A stretch of 64,000 bases of DNA from Vanilla planifolia (GCA_023846275.1 JAIUJO010000086.1:1255190-1319189), one strand, 5' to 3'. Counted from the stretch's first letter, positions 1 through 13,960 are shown. Translations and numbers: made by a program. Notes: generated by a model from the letters alone, not told the origin.

Positions 1-2180
1 GTTTTGTCTTGTTCATACATATTACATAAAATGTTATCCAAAAAATAAAGTGAGTTGTGATAATTTTTAAATAGAAGAAGTCTTAATTGCCATAAATAAA
101 ATATTGTTTGTCTTTGAGATTATATTACATAATAAGTCAATCCATACTTAATAAAATATGTACATTTTCACAAAATAAAATTCAATATCTTTGTCATGCA
201 ATAGAAAGCATTTTATTTTTTTTTTCATATTTATTTTTTTTAATGTGCAACATATTACTATATAGAGGGCCTCATTGAATTATATGTATCATCTCTAAAA
301 CTTTTAAATGTTCATTTGATGATTATTGAACCTTTGATTAGATTCTAATAATCTTCTAAGTAAACTTTCAAAAAAATATTCGAGCATCTAATTCTTATAC
401 TAGACCTTTCAATCCCTTATTATGTAGGATTTGGACAATCTTAGCTCTATCTAATCACTTGATAAAATAATTACATTTTCAATTAAAATCGACCTCCAAA
501 AACGTTAGCTCTTGTCTGGGTTCCTTTGTTACTATTCTGAATTAACAAAAGTTACTCATATAGCCCCATATATGTTTTGTAGGAAGCTTAATTTTAATTA
601 ATTAATCAAAAATTAAAAAGTTGTCACGTAAGAGACATGCCAAAATTCTTAATCAATTCTCCATTAATTTTTTGCAAAAATGAAATCCTTCTCCATCTTT
701 CATTGAGTGAAATTTATCTTATATTTTAACCTTAACTAGCATAGTAACCAAGTTTAGTTTGAACACTCACAAAATATGCCCCCCCCCATTTGTGCAATTA
801 CTATGGGATTGAGATTTTTTAGGTAATGAATATAGTGCTTTAGTTAAAGAACTTATTAATCTTTTGGGTTTAACATTATTGTGACTCTTACTATTTGCAT
901 TTTACATTTATATGTTCTAAACCATTATTCAAAAATAATTTAAAGCAATTATTGGGCATGTTGTTTTCATATATATTCAATATTTTTGGACTTAGGATAT
1001 GTTAATAATTTTCTTTGTATTTTTTGTATTTACTTATAAAAAACATTTTACTAAGTAACATAATATTATAGTCATTAGATTCTTTTTAATTTATTATTCC
1101 AACTTTAAGATTTTCCTCTCTGTTTCTAGTGATTTTGCACAATTTTTCCAATTGTCTTTTATAAATAAAAGGCTAAACAAAAATTTATAAAAATAAATTC
1201 TAAAAATATAATTTTAAATTATGGGCACATAATTATAAAGTTATTATGAACATTTCAAATATGTTATAACGAAAGAAACAAAAAGTATATAACAAGAAAA
1301 TTTTGCTTAAAAGTTGAAAAATTTTAATGTTTCAAAACGTTTGTCTGACATAAATAGAAAATGTTTAACATAAACAAAAAAATTATATAAAATTTTATAT
1401 AAAAATCATCAAGATGTTGAGTTACTTGAAATGCTTGGCTATATCTATATGAAAGTAACCATAAGAATTTTTTGGAAATTTGTAGCTAGAAAATATTACA
1501 ACATAGAAATGAGCAAGGCCAAAATAAAATCAACAAAAGGTCATTAACACTAAATTAATAACAAAAATGTAATTATATTACATGATAAAGTAAACAACTC
1601 AATACTACAACAATACATATCACATTTACCAAAAAAGTATTTCAACTATAAAAAATTAAAAGCGTCAATCTAGAAAATGTCTTAGTGCAAGTGCATGTAC
1701 AAAAAAACTAAAATATTATTAAAAACATTAAGAATTTTGAGCATTTATGATATCAAAATTGAATTACATTAATTTTGAATAACATATCATCAAGAAAAGT
1801 GCCATAATAGAATCTATTTAATGAAGAAAAACAAACTTTCCAATAGTAAAGAATATCATAACAAGAAATAAATAATATTTTTCCAGATTTACATACAAAT
1901 GAATCTAAAGTTTTTTAAATGATAGTTTGAGTTATATTAGTGTGTAACAAATTATAACCCAAGGTAGAAAAGTTTAAAATCTTTATGATTACCAATAATT
2001 TATTAATAATTATAACTAACAATATCAATTTTCTTTAAAATAATAAAACATAAATTTCTTCGCAATAACGATCAAATCTACTATTTTTTTAATTTTTAAA
2101 AATCTAGCAAAACAATAAAATCAAATAAATATTTACTAAAAAATAAAAGGTATCTAAAACCTTAAAAAATATTTATAAAT
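1..2180. other. AT-rich intergenic DNA, unassigned
   Basis: No coding signal, RNA gene or recognisable element was found on either strand. The stretch is strongly A+T rich with short A and T runs and carries a 9-base C run at 779-787, unusual in this base composition. The last few hundred bases may be a more diverged continuation of the Copia fossil to the right, but I could not align them convincingly with the second Copia copy. Confidence 0.6.
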
Positions 2181-4700
2181 TTGGAAGCTTATTTGAATAT
2201 CTATAAATTCAGAATTTTCTAAATCATATACATAATTAACTAATTAGAAAGATTAAAGTTATTGAAGGAATATCAATTAATTCATATGATATTATGTTTA
2301 GAATCTTCAAAACATTGATTATACAATTGGAATAAAAATTATTTATAATAAACAAAAAGAATTGTAATTTATTTAAAATGAAATATTATATATAAAAAAA
2401 GAAAATTATATTTATTACACTTTTTTGCTTTGAGATACAAAGAGTGTTAAATTGGAAAAATATTTAACAACATAAAACATAAATACTTCTTTTTTCAACT
2501 TCTTAAAAATTTTAAGGATATTGTTCCTTATTTTCAAAGGTTAAGTAAGAATTCTTGATTTGTTTGTAAAATTTCTCAAGTTAGAAGGATGCAATAAAAA
2601 AGTTCCATAACATAAAAATTTTTTAGTGATTCGATTTAACCAAGCTTACATTCACGTTCAAGTACTAGTCGAGGAAAATTAAGATTCAACTACTAGTTTA
2701 GGAAAGTTAAGAAAATTATACATCTTTATCATAACATAACATTTGAATCAATATGATTATGTAATTAAATGTATTTACAATATGGTTTGATATTCTTTCA
2801 TAGCTGATGTGGTTAATATAAAGCAATGTTTCCTTGCCATACAAATTTAATGATTTTCTTTTAGTAAGTAAATGTGAGATGATCATATAGTCCAATAAAA
2901 AATTATGATGACATACAAATTTCATTACTTTACAGAATACTTTTCAAATAAAATGATTATAAAGCCTAAAGTAATATTTGTATATTCTATTATTTTCTCT
3001 ATTTAACCTAATTAGGCGAAGAACACCATTATACTATTTACAATGTTTGCTATAATGTTTCATATTGCATAATAGTAATGTACAATATTTTGAAAAGTTT
3101 AGTTATAGTTTGAGTTATTTTATTATAATGTATAACTTAATTTTATCACCTGATTTCTTTGAGCTTTCTTTATACCTATTTTATATGTTGACTACTCCCA
3201 ACTTGAATAGTTTGGTTATGTTGATTAAGTCTTAGTAAGTGTTTGTACCATCCAATTTCGCTAGGTCTCCTTGTTGGACTATGTCAAATAGTTTGGTCCA
3301 CAAATTGTCTCTTTTCTCCCATAGATAATTGTATTGTATTTAACATGATTATGCAACAAATTTAGTCATACAAATTTTTTTTTTCAAACTTGAAAAATAA
3401 TGTATAAATCTAATGTAGTACAATTGAGCAAAAAGTTTTGTTAATTTACAAGGTGAGGAAAATGTCTTATTTTAAAGGAACACTTAGTTACTTGAGCATG
3501 CAAAATTTTTTTCCATTCTTATTCCACACAAGGTTACATCCCCATATTTAATCAACTGCCTTGTTCTTCTAGCATTAGTCATTTTCCAACACTACTCCCT
3601 ATAATATCAACAAGCAAAGCTAGATGATCAATTATTATTCTACTTAATGTTTTATTATCATCAAAATATGTTGAAGAATCGCTCATGAGACCAATAACGT
3701 CTCCTTTTTTATGATGACTTACTATCGAAGGTTAAGATAAGGCAATTGAATGTCATCTATGAAAAGATTTTCTTCATGTTATCAAGTGAAGTAAGATTTG
3801 CAAGTAATAAAATAAATGGATGAGCTCTCCTTCACTCAAGGAATTGCGCTTAAAACCAAGCTTGGTTTCTCCATCTTTGTCATCAATAACTGGTTTTCTA
3901 ATACTAAAAAAGAAATGTTAACTAAGTAGCTTTCTCAAGATGTCAAGTAATTGCATGTTGTCCACAACAAATTGAATCTGTAACATATTTCATTCGACAT
4001 GGTCCCTGATAAAATGATGGCTAACATGAATTTGTTTGGCGTCATAGCTATATGGGAATTTGAGTTAGGCAAATGACACCCATATTGTCTTATTTTATAG
4101 GGAGGTTTTACAAATGTAATCCCACGTCTTCTAATTTTTTTTTCAACCCAAACATTTGTATTATAAATTCTCCCAATGCTATATATTATGCTTCATTTGT
4201 TGCGAGAATAATAGTTCCCTTTTTTCAACTAGATCATTAATTTAAGTGGTGTCCTAAAAAGTGATTAAATTCCTACAATGAGTTTCTAATGCACTATAAA
4301 ACCTACATTATCTTTGTAGATGTATCTCACAGATTATGACAAAACGAAAATTTGGGATAGCAAAACACTAATATGTTTGTGTTAAGCTAGTACTAAAAGA
4401 TTTTTTTTATAGTTTCAAGGTGAAAGCCCTTGGTGCTTTATTGAAATTGGTCAAAAAGTCTCGTGCTAAAAACCATGTCAGGTAACCTTATAGGGAAGAA
4501 TAGAACATATCATCCCTTAGTATACCTTGAAATCTTTTTTTCCTTTCTCGTGTTTAAACTATGGTTAGGACACTTGAAAGTAGAAATGGTTTCAAGGTTG
4601 TCAAGATCTGTCTTTTTTAGCATCTCATTTATATACTTTATGCAAGATACGATGATGTCTTTCTCATCCTACTTAGCAATCATTCCATGAAAATAAGTAA
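2180..4700 (-). mobile_element. Copia LTR retrotransposon fossil, copy 1 (3' portion)
   Basis: This is the 3' part of an old, broken Copia-type LTR element read on the minus strand. At 4,054-4,089 the minus strand reads DNMGVICLTQIP, the block typical of the Copia RNase H region just before the end of pol. Fragments of the following conserved stretch run leftward to about 3,930. Sequence to the left (about 2,180-3,850) would be the 3' untranslated region and 3' LTR. The RT region is entered near 4,450-4,700, where recognisable similarity stops. The whole segment aligns with 35,160-37,620 in the same orientation, which supports one family. It looks heavily broken, with many interruptions, and is old. 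No target-site duplication was identified. Confidence 0.75.
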
Positions 4701-7700
4701 CTCACCCATTATTTTTTATTATTAATAGATATTTTTTAATCAATTTAAAGTACACTTTTTGGGGAATTTAGTCAAATACTTCAAAATTTTACTAAACAAA
4801 TATATTTTTTAAACTAAAAATATGAAAATAGAACAAATTTGAACAACTATGAATATAAGAGAAAATCATATTATAAAAAAATATTGGTAAATAGGTTTTT
4901 TAAAATTAAAAATATATTAGGAAAACTTAAAACATAAAAATTAGGGAATATAATATTTTTTGTAGTATTCAAATATATGTGTAGCTATATCATGAGAAAA
5001 ATATTATGCCAACAATATTTTTAAAATATATTATGTGTTAAATGTTTCAAATAATAATTTCATTGTCGCATAAGCATTGATAATAATTTTATGAACACAT
5101 AAAACATAGGACCAAAAATAACAAGTAAAAATTTTAATTGTCTAATTTTGTAAGGTTATTTGTTCGTAAGTGTTGGTCTTTGATGGTAAAACATTTTCAT
5201 GTATACAGTTTCTTAGTTTCTATGTTAACAAGAGTTTGTGGTGATGCTTGCATTTCTATATGTGATGTATAAACTAAAATATTTTTTTTTCAAATTATAC
5301 AATTCATAAAGAATAAACAATAAAAAAATTTTTGATTCTACTAATCAAAATTTTTATTTTTGAGTAACCTATTTTCTAATATCAAAAAATTGAAAATTGA
5401 GCCAAGTTCTATACAAACATTTTCATAGTATTAGTTTTTGCAAGTAATTCACTAGGGAAAGAAATCTTCAAATAATCATCAAGTGTTAAAGATTCATTTG
5501 TTCTTCTGTCAATCATATCCCATTCCAAGATCATCAATGTTTTGTTTCATGCAATGTACAATATATTATTACAAAAAAAATATTTCTTCCTTCGTTTTTC
5601 AAATTTGTCATTGAATTCATTGATGGAGGAACTTGATTCATAAAAAAATAAAATATTTGAATTAGCTCCATCGCATTAAGAACGTTCACCTCGATCATGA
5701 GCAATTATGCGAGTGAGCTCCATTGTATTGGAAGGGCTTACCCTTCACCTGCTTCTCTTCTCCCTCTTCTTCTTCCTTTTCTTCTTATTATGTTTTCCTT
5801 TTTCTTCATATTACCCGTGTAATACACACATAGCATCAAAGAAAGTGTTTTGAATGAACATTTTATTGCAAATTTCTTATGATATAGCAAAAAAATATTA
5901 TACCTTTTGGAACAAAGTTATTACTTTATGTTCATAAGAAATATTCAAATTAATATTATGATTTGTTTAAATAATTTCCTCAACTTTAAGTCATCATTTT
6001 GGACAAAATAGTTGAAAAGAAGTTTACCAAAAATGAAAATTGTTCACTTATGAAGATTGGTGGGCACATGAGAAAGCCCCTAAATGGGATTTTGCAAATT
6101 TAAAAACAAAATGATATTATGTGTCAATAAAGGATCAACTCTACAAAGTTAAGCCTATGGAACAGAGAAGCTCTCCAATCAAAGCAACCTGCTACTTTGG
6201 TACAACTTGTTCACTATTTTGTGCAACCAAAGGAGAAGATTTGGGTTTAATTAAATTTTTTGATAATCCAAAATCATTTTTAATGATCAAAAAACATTTT
6301 TTATCTTGATTTTTAGAATTGTAGCTCAAAAAATGATAATACAAAGAAAGTTTCAAAAAAGTAAATCACTTAAATGATTGAACAAATTTAACTATCTGAC
6401 CAAATTGAACATCCAACCAATGAAATTTTATGAACTAGACCATATAATCAATCCACCACTTAACTTGAGTAGAGCAATAAGTCTTTAGATCAACATTCTT
6501 TTATAAAAAAAATGTGTTGCCAATACTGTAGCAAAAAGAATTCAACCAGTATTAACCTCAATAACACACTTTACTCCATGCCTTGGACTAACTCCTTCAA
6601 ATTTCTACTAAAATAGGGCTTTTGAACTAGATGTTGTGGCACCATAACACCTCAATCTAAGGTTGCTAGTCTTCTACTCATTAAAAAATTTTTAGTTTGG
6701 ATCTTTTCTTGCTCACAAATAGAGGCAAGGGTTTTTTTAAAAATTTAGTTTCAATGAAATTGGGAAATGATTAACCCTAATTTAATTACATTGATATGCA
6801 ATAAATATCACTAAAAATTTGAGATTAGCAGTTAAAAAGAAAATCATGAGATTTTTTAATGATTTTGAAAGTATGCAAGTGCTCTGTTATAGTAGTCGAA
6901 AAATGCGGTTGAACATTATGCAAAAATGAAATTTCAATTTATGTCCCACAAAGGACCACCCATTTAATGAAATCCATCATACTTTTCTTTACCACAGTGT
7001 TACAGAAAAATGAGGCCTATTTATAAGAACTTTAGTACTAAAAAATTCATCCAAATAGTTGTATGATAACTAGGAAATTTTTTTCTTGATAATACATAAA
7101 AGTCTTCCTACATTTGCTATTTTGAACATATTGCTCGCACAACATATGCATGCCTTAACATCACAAAAGACTTACTCAATATGAACACTAATCTGCCCTA
7201 TAGAAGCTATATCTAGAAGAGTATTTAACACACCAATTCAACTCACCAACAGGATCACACATCACATATCTTCAATGCATGTTGGCATTGTACATTATGC
7301 TACTAAGTAATACTGCTCAGTAGCACAACCCTTTCCTACATGAATGACTCTACCCACAAATCATATTCAAGTATCCAAGTCCATGAAATTTCATGTTTGA
7401 TACTAAGTATAGAGTATCTTACCAATCATGCATACTTCATAGCGTTATCAAAACAAATGTTTGCATTAGACTTAATCTTTTGTATAACAGTAAACTATTA
7501 TTTTAACTAAATGTTAATCAATTCAAACAAGTGTCAAAATCAAAAAGATGATTTTTAATATGTGATATATATGTACTATAACATATTAATGTTTTTTGAA
7601 CTATTCTACATAAGTGATGCATAAGTCAAGTCAAATGATGCTACGATAAGTATGGCCTAATCTCAACGTGAATCTTTTTTATAACAAAGTTATCATTATT

Positions 7701-8000
7701 GTTCAAATGGATTAATTATTATCTAAATAACTTTGCAATTGATATGGTGAATAAAAATGATATAATTAAGAAGTTTCATATGCAATCCATGAATAAAGAT
7801 ATTTAACAATATAATTTATCAATTTAGTGTTGTCCTGTAAATACTTATCTAATCTTCATGCATGCATTTAACTATAATTTTCATCTTATTCCATGCACAA
7901 AAGATTCTTATGAATTATATTGAGGTGCATTTGTAAGCTCTTAGTTTTTATAAGGTAAGCATTAATACAATCTCTACTTTTGACCAACCATGAAGCCCCA
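4700..8000. other. Unassigned AT-rich DNA, probably decayed element interior
   Basis: No gene was recognised. A pyrimidine-rich tract (mostly CTT/TTC) lies at about 5,751-5,788. A stretch at about 7,120-7,480 is less A+T rich than its surroundings and may be decayed element interior, but I could not match it to a named domain. A minus-strand LTR element would be expected to have its gag side here, because a primer-site-like sequence lies at 8,006-8,018. Confidence 0.4.
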
Positions 8001-8005
8001 TGGGA

Positions 8006-8018
8006 TTCTTTGATACCA
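8006..8018 (-). other. Primer-binding-site-like sequence (tRNA-iMet type)
   Basis: On the minus strand this reads TGGTATCAAAGAA, close to the complement of the 3' end of initiator methionine tRNA used by many plant Copia and Gypsy elements. It implies the 5' LTR of a minus-strand element to the right and its interior to the left. A TATA-like sequence at 8,361-8,372 fits. No intact element could be assembled around it. Confidence 0.45.
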
Positions 8019-8019
8019 A

Positions 8020-8700
8020 CCATTAGTTTATGGTTATTATGATACCTTTTGTAACGTTTGGAGTTCAAATCACAAGATGCCATATAACAAAACCCAAGAC
8101 GTGGGTGAGTTATAAATTATTAGATTTTTGAAATAGTTTTGTAGAGCATTACAATAGAACACTAAACATTAGATTGAATGATTAAAGCAATTGAAGATTA
8201 AAGAAATAAGAAAGATAAATATTTAGTAAAGAGAAGTGCTGGAAAAATTTGACATGGTTTTTAAAACAATACTATTGACTTTATTGATCTTTAAGTTTCC
8301 AAGCTTAAGACTATCAGTGCTTAACCACATCTTCATAAGTGGAGAAAGTTTTGCAATTGCTATTTATATAGGCGAAAGGCAAAACCCCTCTCGACATTTT
8401 TCATAAGCCTAAATACTACCCTCATTATCTTTTTCAAACAAGAACTCAACCCTCTTTACTTTTTTTATTATTAAACAAAACCCTAAGAAAGTTGGACACT
8501 AAGCCCTGAGTATTCCTTTCCAAAAACAAAGCACTAGAGTGGGACTTCCTTTCTCATAATCAATGTAAAGAAATTAAGAGCACAAGAAATATATTTCTAA
8601 AATAAGGAAAAACAATAAAATTCAAAGTGTCCTTATTTGAGATACAAAATAATTAGTCATAACATAATGTTTGAATAATTATTTCCAAAGAATACTTTCA
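8020..8700 (-). mobile_element. Probable LTR remnant (R-U5 and start of U3)
   Basis: This is inferred to be part of a fossil LTR, minus strand, because it lies just upstream of a primer-site-like sequence and contains CCTATATAAATA (8,361-8,372), a plausible LTR TATA box about 345 bp from the primer site. A somewhat GC-richer stretch follows it at 8,370-8,540. It does not obviously match the Gypsy LTR at 16.1-17.4 kb or the Copia 3' end at 2.2-3.8 kb, so the family is unknown. The right boundary is arbitrary. Confidence 0.35.
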
Positions 8701-10640
8701 AATTATTTAATGAAGAATGTTGTGTTATAGCTCTTTTAAGATCTTTCAAAATGCACATCTAAGCTTTTGTTAAAACAAAATAGATTAAGAGCGTGAAGTA
8801 ATACTAAAGTCCAGAAAAAGAACGTAATAGGCTATGAAAAGCATCTTATCCTTTTTCAAATTTAATAATTGAAATAAAAATTTCAAGTTGAGTATTAAAA
8901 TCTATACATTTTCATTTACACAAAAGTAGTATTTATTATTGTATCAGGTATATTAGTTTAGGCTTAGAATGAAATTGTTATCTTTATGTTATCTAATATT
9001 TGCTTAATTGTTTGAGCACAATGTGATAATTTATAAACTAACTACTAAGCTCAAGATTATACCTCTTTGTCAGTCCATTTACCTTATTAGATAATTTGCT
9101 CCCTTTAACTTTTATTTTCTAAGTTCAACAAACTATACTTTTTATTTTCCAATTGGCTTTTGATAAAAACATAGTTTTAGCTCAAGTTTTATTCACTTTG
9201 AATAAATTATTTGACCAATGTTAAAAAATGTTATCATATTGAACTTGAAATTCCTATAAAATTGTTTGATGGTCATCATATAAAAATTCAAGTTGTTGAT
9301 CAACGTTTTTCTTTCTAGTGGATAAAAACCATGAATGATTCATAGTGCATTAGATTGAACAACACATGATTAATCAAGTTGCTTAATGGACCTTCAACAA
9401 ATCTACATTTTAGAATTTGACTTTGTTATTGACATTAATCCAACTAAGTGGTTTATTGCCTGTGATAAACTAGTTTAGGTTGTTAATTTGATTATCAAAT
9501 GGACAATCCAATTGGGATTCTCTTAGTAATTTTTTTTACAAAATTTTATTTTGACCTATTCCATTTCAAAGATAGTTTCTTAAATAAATGTTAACTCTTT
9601 TGAAGATGAAATGTATTTGCAAAGAAAAATAAATTCTTTTCACATGAAGTTTAATATTTGTATTTAACAAAATTTAAGTTTTTACTAAGAATTTTACCTT
9701 AATGCTTTTCCTTTTTCCTAGAATTTTAATCTTTCATGTCAGGAAAGGTAATAGGTTTACATTCAATTCTTTTAATGCTTAAAATGAATTGTAAGTGCAT
9801 CCTTGAGATGAGATGCAATTGTCATTTATGATAATGCATCGATAAAAAATAATTTATACATTGCATATGTGCTCACTAGCACAAATAATTCCTTGAACAA
9901 AAATTGATGTGTTTTGGGTTCTCAAAAATCTTCCACATCCTCGAGCATATTTTATGTCCTTGATATCTCTATTTTAAGTTGTAGTCAAGAATCACTTGAC
10001 ACGATAAGATTGGAATCATCAGTTATAACTTCCTTGTTTTGAAATTAAAAAATAAAGCACTGGGTATACCATAAATTTCGAAAAATAAGTTACTTAAATA
10101 CCTTGTTGTTGTCAAAATAATATTTAGCCGCTAGTGCACATGTTGCAAAAGATATCAAAGTTTTGATGATGTTATATCTAAATGTGAGAAAATATTACTA
10201 AATAGACTATGCGTAACAGCATAAGGCTACCTTAATATAAGCACATAAGACTTATTAATACATATAACACTCAAGAGGGGGTAAGTTAAATAATTTTGTG
10301 AAAAGTTTTCAAGATTCACACATTAAATTTTTTTTTCAATTGTAGTGAATAATTTCACACAAACTACACTAATAATTTTTTAAGAAAACATATGTAAAAT
10401 TAAGTAGCAAAAAAATTATTTTATATGTTTTTGCTCTTACCAAATGAGTCAACATCTACAACCAATAGAATTGAGCTTACCTTACAAACACCTTTCACTC
10501 CATTGTCATAGCCAGTGAAGAAACCATCACTTTGTTTATCATATCCTTTGAATTTAGGCATAATCCCCTACCTTGAGATATTTTTCGGCTTTAACACTAC
10601 TAACTATACTTTCAAAAACAATTTACATCGATAAACTTAT
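8700..10640. other. Unassigned AT-rich DNA
   Basis: No gene or clear domain was found. Short less A+T-rich stretches occur at about 9,890-10,150 and 10,450-10,590. The rightmost part may include the R-U5 portion of the left LTR of the adjacent Gypsy fossil, but the match fades left of about 10,640. Confidence 0.4.
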
Positions 10641-11100
10641 GAGATACTTACAAGGATGTCTTTCACTAAATTTGAAGTTAGAAATATCTAAAAGGCTATA
10701 AATTTATTTTAAAATTTCTAGAAGTAACTTGTACATTTAAATAACTATAGAAATTAATAAAAAGTGAACTAAAATATTCAATAAACAATGATTAGCTACA
10801 ACTAACCCTCTAATGATAAGATAATAAGCATTAATTAGAAATAGAGGTTGAAACCTTGACACTATTTTAAGTCTTGATAAGAGTCGTATACCTCCAAGTT
10901 TAACCTCTATGTATAAGATGCTACTATATCATTCTCCCAATGAGGGAAAGAGCTCAACTCCTTGAAGCTATGTTGAAGTATCTTATACTTCTTTAACATC
11001 TATATGTTTCGGTAACAAAGCTCTTACCCAGTAATCTATGTTTCATTAAATGTGGGATAGCATCGCTATTGCACCAAAAAGTTTAATTTTACTTGATTCT
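10640..11100 (-). repeat. Left (3') LTR remnant of the Gypsy fossil
   Basis: This aligns in the same direction with 17,150-17,450 and with 61,070-61,430. Shared landmarks are a run resembling ACTAATAAAAATAAATAG followed, 100-150 bp on, by an AACCTCTA..GATG block. It lies beyond the integrase end of the Gypsy fossil, where a 3' LTR is expected. The match is diverged and only the U3-like part is recognisable. Confidence 0.5.
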
Positions 11101-11559
11101 ATGTTAAAATTATTCGATTATCTATAATTTTATCATCTTGTCTGTGAGGTCATTAGATGTGAATGAATGCATTTTATTTGACATGTTTACTTGGCTATAA
11201 TGTTAAAGGCTCAATGGGCTAACTAGGTATTACACATAGTTATCTAGAAGGAACAATATCCTAAATATTAAAGATTGCATTAGTTTTATGATATTTAGTT
11301 AAATCCAAATCATACATGTCAAGGCATAATCATTTTCACAATTCTTAATGATTCAACATTTTGGGCATTTAATTTTCTAAGAGTTCATACTGAGAATATT
11401 ATAGAACTCACATAGATCATTAAATAATCACCCTCAAGAAATCCTCCATGTTTTTTATGAGCATCTACTAGTCATTAATATACTTCATTATTTAAATTAT
11501 TTTTTTCAATAACATGTCGATGTGATGATAAAATATGTTGAGTAAAAGACTCAAACCAA

Positions 11560-12260
11560 TTATTTTATTTTTTTAAGCAAACGTAGTGGATAATAACAAA
11601 ATATCCTATGTTGAAACATGCTTCATTATTAGGCTATGAAGAAGATTAATGAATCTTCAGTTTACTACTATTTACACATCCATCCAAGATGTTAGAACAA
11701 AATTTTCAATAGTATTAGAAGACAAAGTGATTTCTAGAATTCAAAAAATAAACTGATATGGTAATCTAAATAATCTTTCAAGGTAAGACATTTAGTTTCA
11801 CAACTTAATCAAGAAATATCTTTACAATATGTGGGACAACAAACATCTTATGGTAATTTTTGAAATGAACCATTTTAGAAAATGTATGAAAAGCTACTAA
11901 TGCAAAATCTTTCCTTTTCTAATAGTTTTGTGTAATCATAATAAAAAGTCCATAATTATATACTCTCATACTCATTATGAAATAGGTATTTGCGTATATG
12001 CACTTTTGCCTTAATTATGTAATTGAACTATGACACAAGTTCTAGATTGGAAATAATTGATGTAGCTTGTTTGGGTAATCTTGGACAATATAATGCATTA
12101 GTCAAATCTCTTATGATTTTGCCTTTACCAAAATGCCCAGTTAGACCTACAGTATGTATTTGGTAGATAAGGAAATCTTTAAAAGATGTGCGGGCAATGC
12201 GAAGTTATGATCCACAAAATAAAAAACCACTTTTCAAATAATGATCACTAGAAGGTTATT
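11560..12260 (-). pseudogene. Gypsy integrase remnant (fossil)
   Basis: The minus strand at about 12,104-12,139 reads GHFGKGKIIRDL, matching the zinc-binding N-terminal part of Gypsy integrases (family pattern H..GGHFG..KT). Weaker similarity to the catalytic core continues leftward to about 11,560. It is broken and belongs to the Gypsy fossil. Confidence 0.7.
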
Positions 12261-12399
12261 AAAAAAAGACTTCTTGATAGATATGACCTTGATCATAAAA
12301 AACAATACATAAATTCTTGACACGTTCAAATCTATGAACACTTATAATCATTCCTGAAAAAACACAGTCGTGTTACTTAATACATTTAGTACTTTATTC

Positions 12400-12860
12400 T
12401 CCACTCCTGCCTTATTAGTAAGAGTTTACCTAATTATCACAAACTAGATAACTTCACTACTGGTTATATTCCTCACAATCATGATTAGTGAAATGACAAA
12501 CTTGTTTTTCTTTTCATTACCTTTTCTTTTGAGTTCTTTGAGTTTGAAATTCTATTTGATGGAATTGAAGGGTATAAAAAGATCATTACTTATCAAAAAG
12601 TATTGGTATTGGCTCTTTCATTTAAGATAGCATCATAATCAAATAACCAAGGTCTTTCTTAAATATGGCCACTTACCTACACTGGGATAACATCACATTG
12701 TAATTTATTTAAATATTGAGAAAACTTTAAATGAGTGCAATACCTTTATGTTTTTTAAAATTGATGTTTTGTTGTACCATGATATTGTGGTGGGTGGAGA
12801 TGGTCTATGAATATTAAACATATCTTGTTGGTAGTATTTTATGATATGATAATGACACTA
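12400..12860 (-). repeat. Second protease-linker-like segment, copy of 14,124-14,570
   Basis: About 430 bp aligns collinearly with the protease/linker segment to its right. Both share a minus-strand block resembling the GRPWLFDYDA region at the end of retropepsin, plus the stretches around it. It sits between RNase H and integrase, where no protease belongs. It is either a local duplication or the trace of a second, nested or recombined relative of the same element. It is a fossil. Confidence 0.65.
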
Positions 12861-12959
12861 CTATCACTATCTAATATATTTGCAACTTTATTCTTCACTC
12901 TTTGCTAATGTTTTAAAACAAGACTGAGCACTTGTAAGTATTCAATTCATTTACTGTGT

Positions 12960-13330
12960 TATTGACTTAAATTCATTTGTGACCAAAATAAAGGATATGA
13001 TAAGTTGAAGAATATGTTTTACTTAATGTGCTTCATGGCAAAAGTAAAAACAAATTCTTTGGGTAATAGTTGGTGTCTAAAATATCTTAATGATTGGATT
13101 ATCACATAACATTCTTTTTCATAGGAGTATTTCTTTCTTTTCCATTTAACTTTTCACTAATGAATGTGATAGAAGGTTCACTTTTACTTTGGACTCTATT
13201 AATGTCTACCCCTCAAACACAAGGGACTTCAAACAAGGTTAAAAAGTCTAGTAATCTAAAGACTGGTGCTTGAGTCATGGCTTCTTTTAATTTGGTAAAT
13301 CGACTTATACCATTTCTTGTAAGTTAAACT
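12960..13330 (-). pseudogene. Gypsy RNase H remnant (fossil)
   Basis: Minus-strand reading around 13,140-13,200 gives EPSITFISEKLNG, the counterpart of the P(V/I)(A/T)F.SEKL block of Gypsy RNase H. Further pieces typical of the end of the domain lie to the left. It directly follows the RT remnant in the expected order. Broken. Confidence 0.7.
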
Positions 13331-13479
13331 CACCCTTTTTAATATAATCTGTAATTGGGGTTATAATTTTCTCGAATGTACCCACTATAAAATGTAGATA
13401 GACCATGAAATCTATGAATTTAATATACATTAGTTCGATTTAGCCAATGAAAAATGAATTTTGTCTTTTTAGAACTAGT

Positions 13480-13960
13480 AATTAGTCGTTCTTTTGGTGC
13501 TATAAAATCGTTGAGTGATAATCCTTCATAGAAATTAATACTTCTTCAGACCAACAAATAAAGTATGTTCATGTAATATAGTGCATACTAGTTAAAGTTG
13601 TCCCAACAATTCAAATGTGTTTTGATTATAAACTAATATAGAATCAAAATTGATAACTACTAAATGACCTATATAAGGACACAAAGCATATGTTATAAGT
13701 TTAATAAATGTACTGGGTACATTTGACACTATGTCAATTCTAATAGAATGGCATCCACTTTTGAGATCTATTTTAAAACATCTTGTGGCTCCATCTACTT
13801 AAATTAATAAATCATCCAACATAGGAATTCGAAACCTCTACTTAATCATGATTGTGTTAAAAATAGAACTATCTATGCACATGTACCATGTTTCATCATT
13901 TTTTGGAGCAAACAAAGTGGGAACAACATTTATGCTAATAATTTTCATTATAAATCCCTT
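13480..13960 (-). pseudogene. Gypsy reverse transcriptase remnant (fossil)
   Basis: The minus strand carries a readable series of RT landmarks in order. A VPTLFAPKND block (about 13,900) is followed by MCIDS, an IPMLDDLL block, FKIDLKSGCHSIRI, a PSTF block, and the catalytic-box region (13,621-13,655). This order and spacing is diagnostic of Gypsy RT. It is one of the best preserved parts of the element but is still broken. Confidence 0.85.

Noticed and set aside
5751-5788. Pyrimidine tract as a polypurine tract (minus strand) next to a 3' LTR
   Set aside because: Too long and interrupted, and no LTR start could be recognised next to it. It is more likely simple sequence.
8040-8070. GAGTTCAAATC, resembling a tRNA T-arm / B box
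   Set aside because: No matching A box or cloverleaf can be drawn upstream, and the position is explained better as LTR sequence next to a primer site.
2180-9000. Copia copy 1 and the primer-site/LTR remnant at 8.0-8.7 kb as the two ends of one element
   Set aside because: The LTR-like sequence at 8.0-8.7 kb does not align with the 3' end region at 2.2-3.8 kb, so a common element could not be supported.
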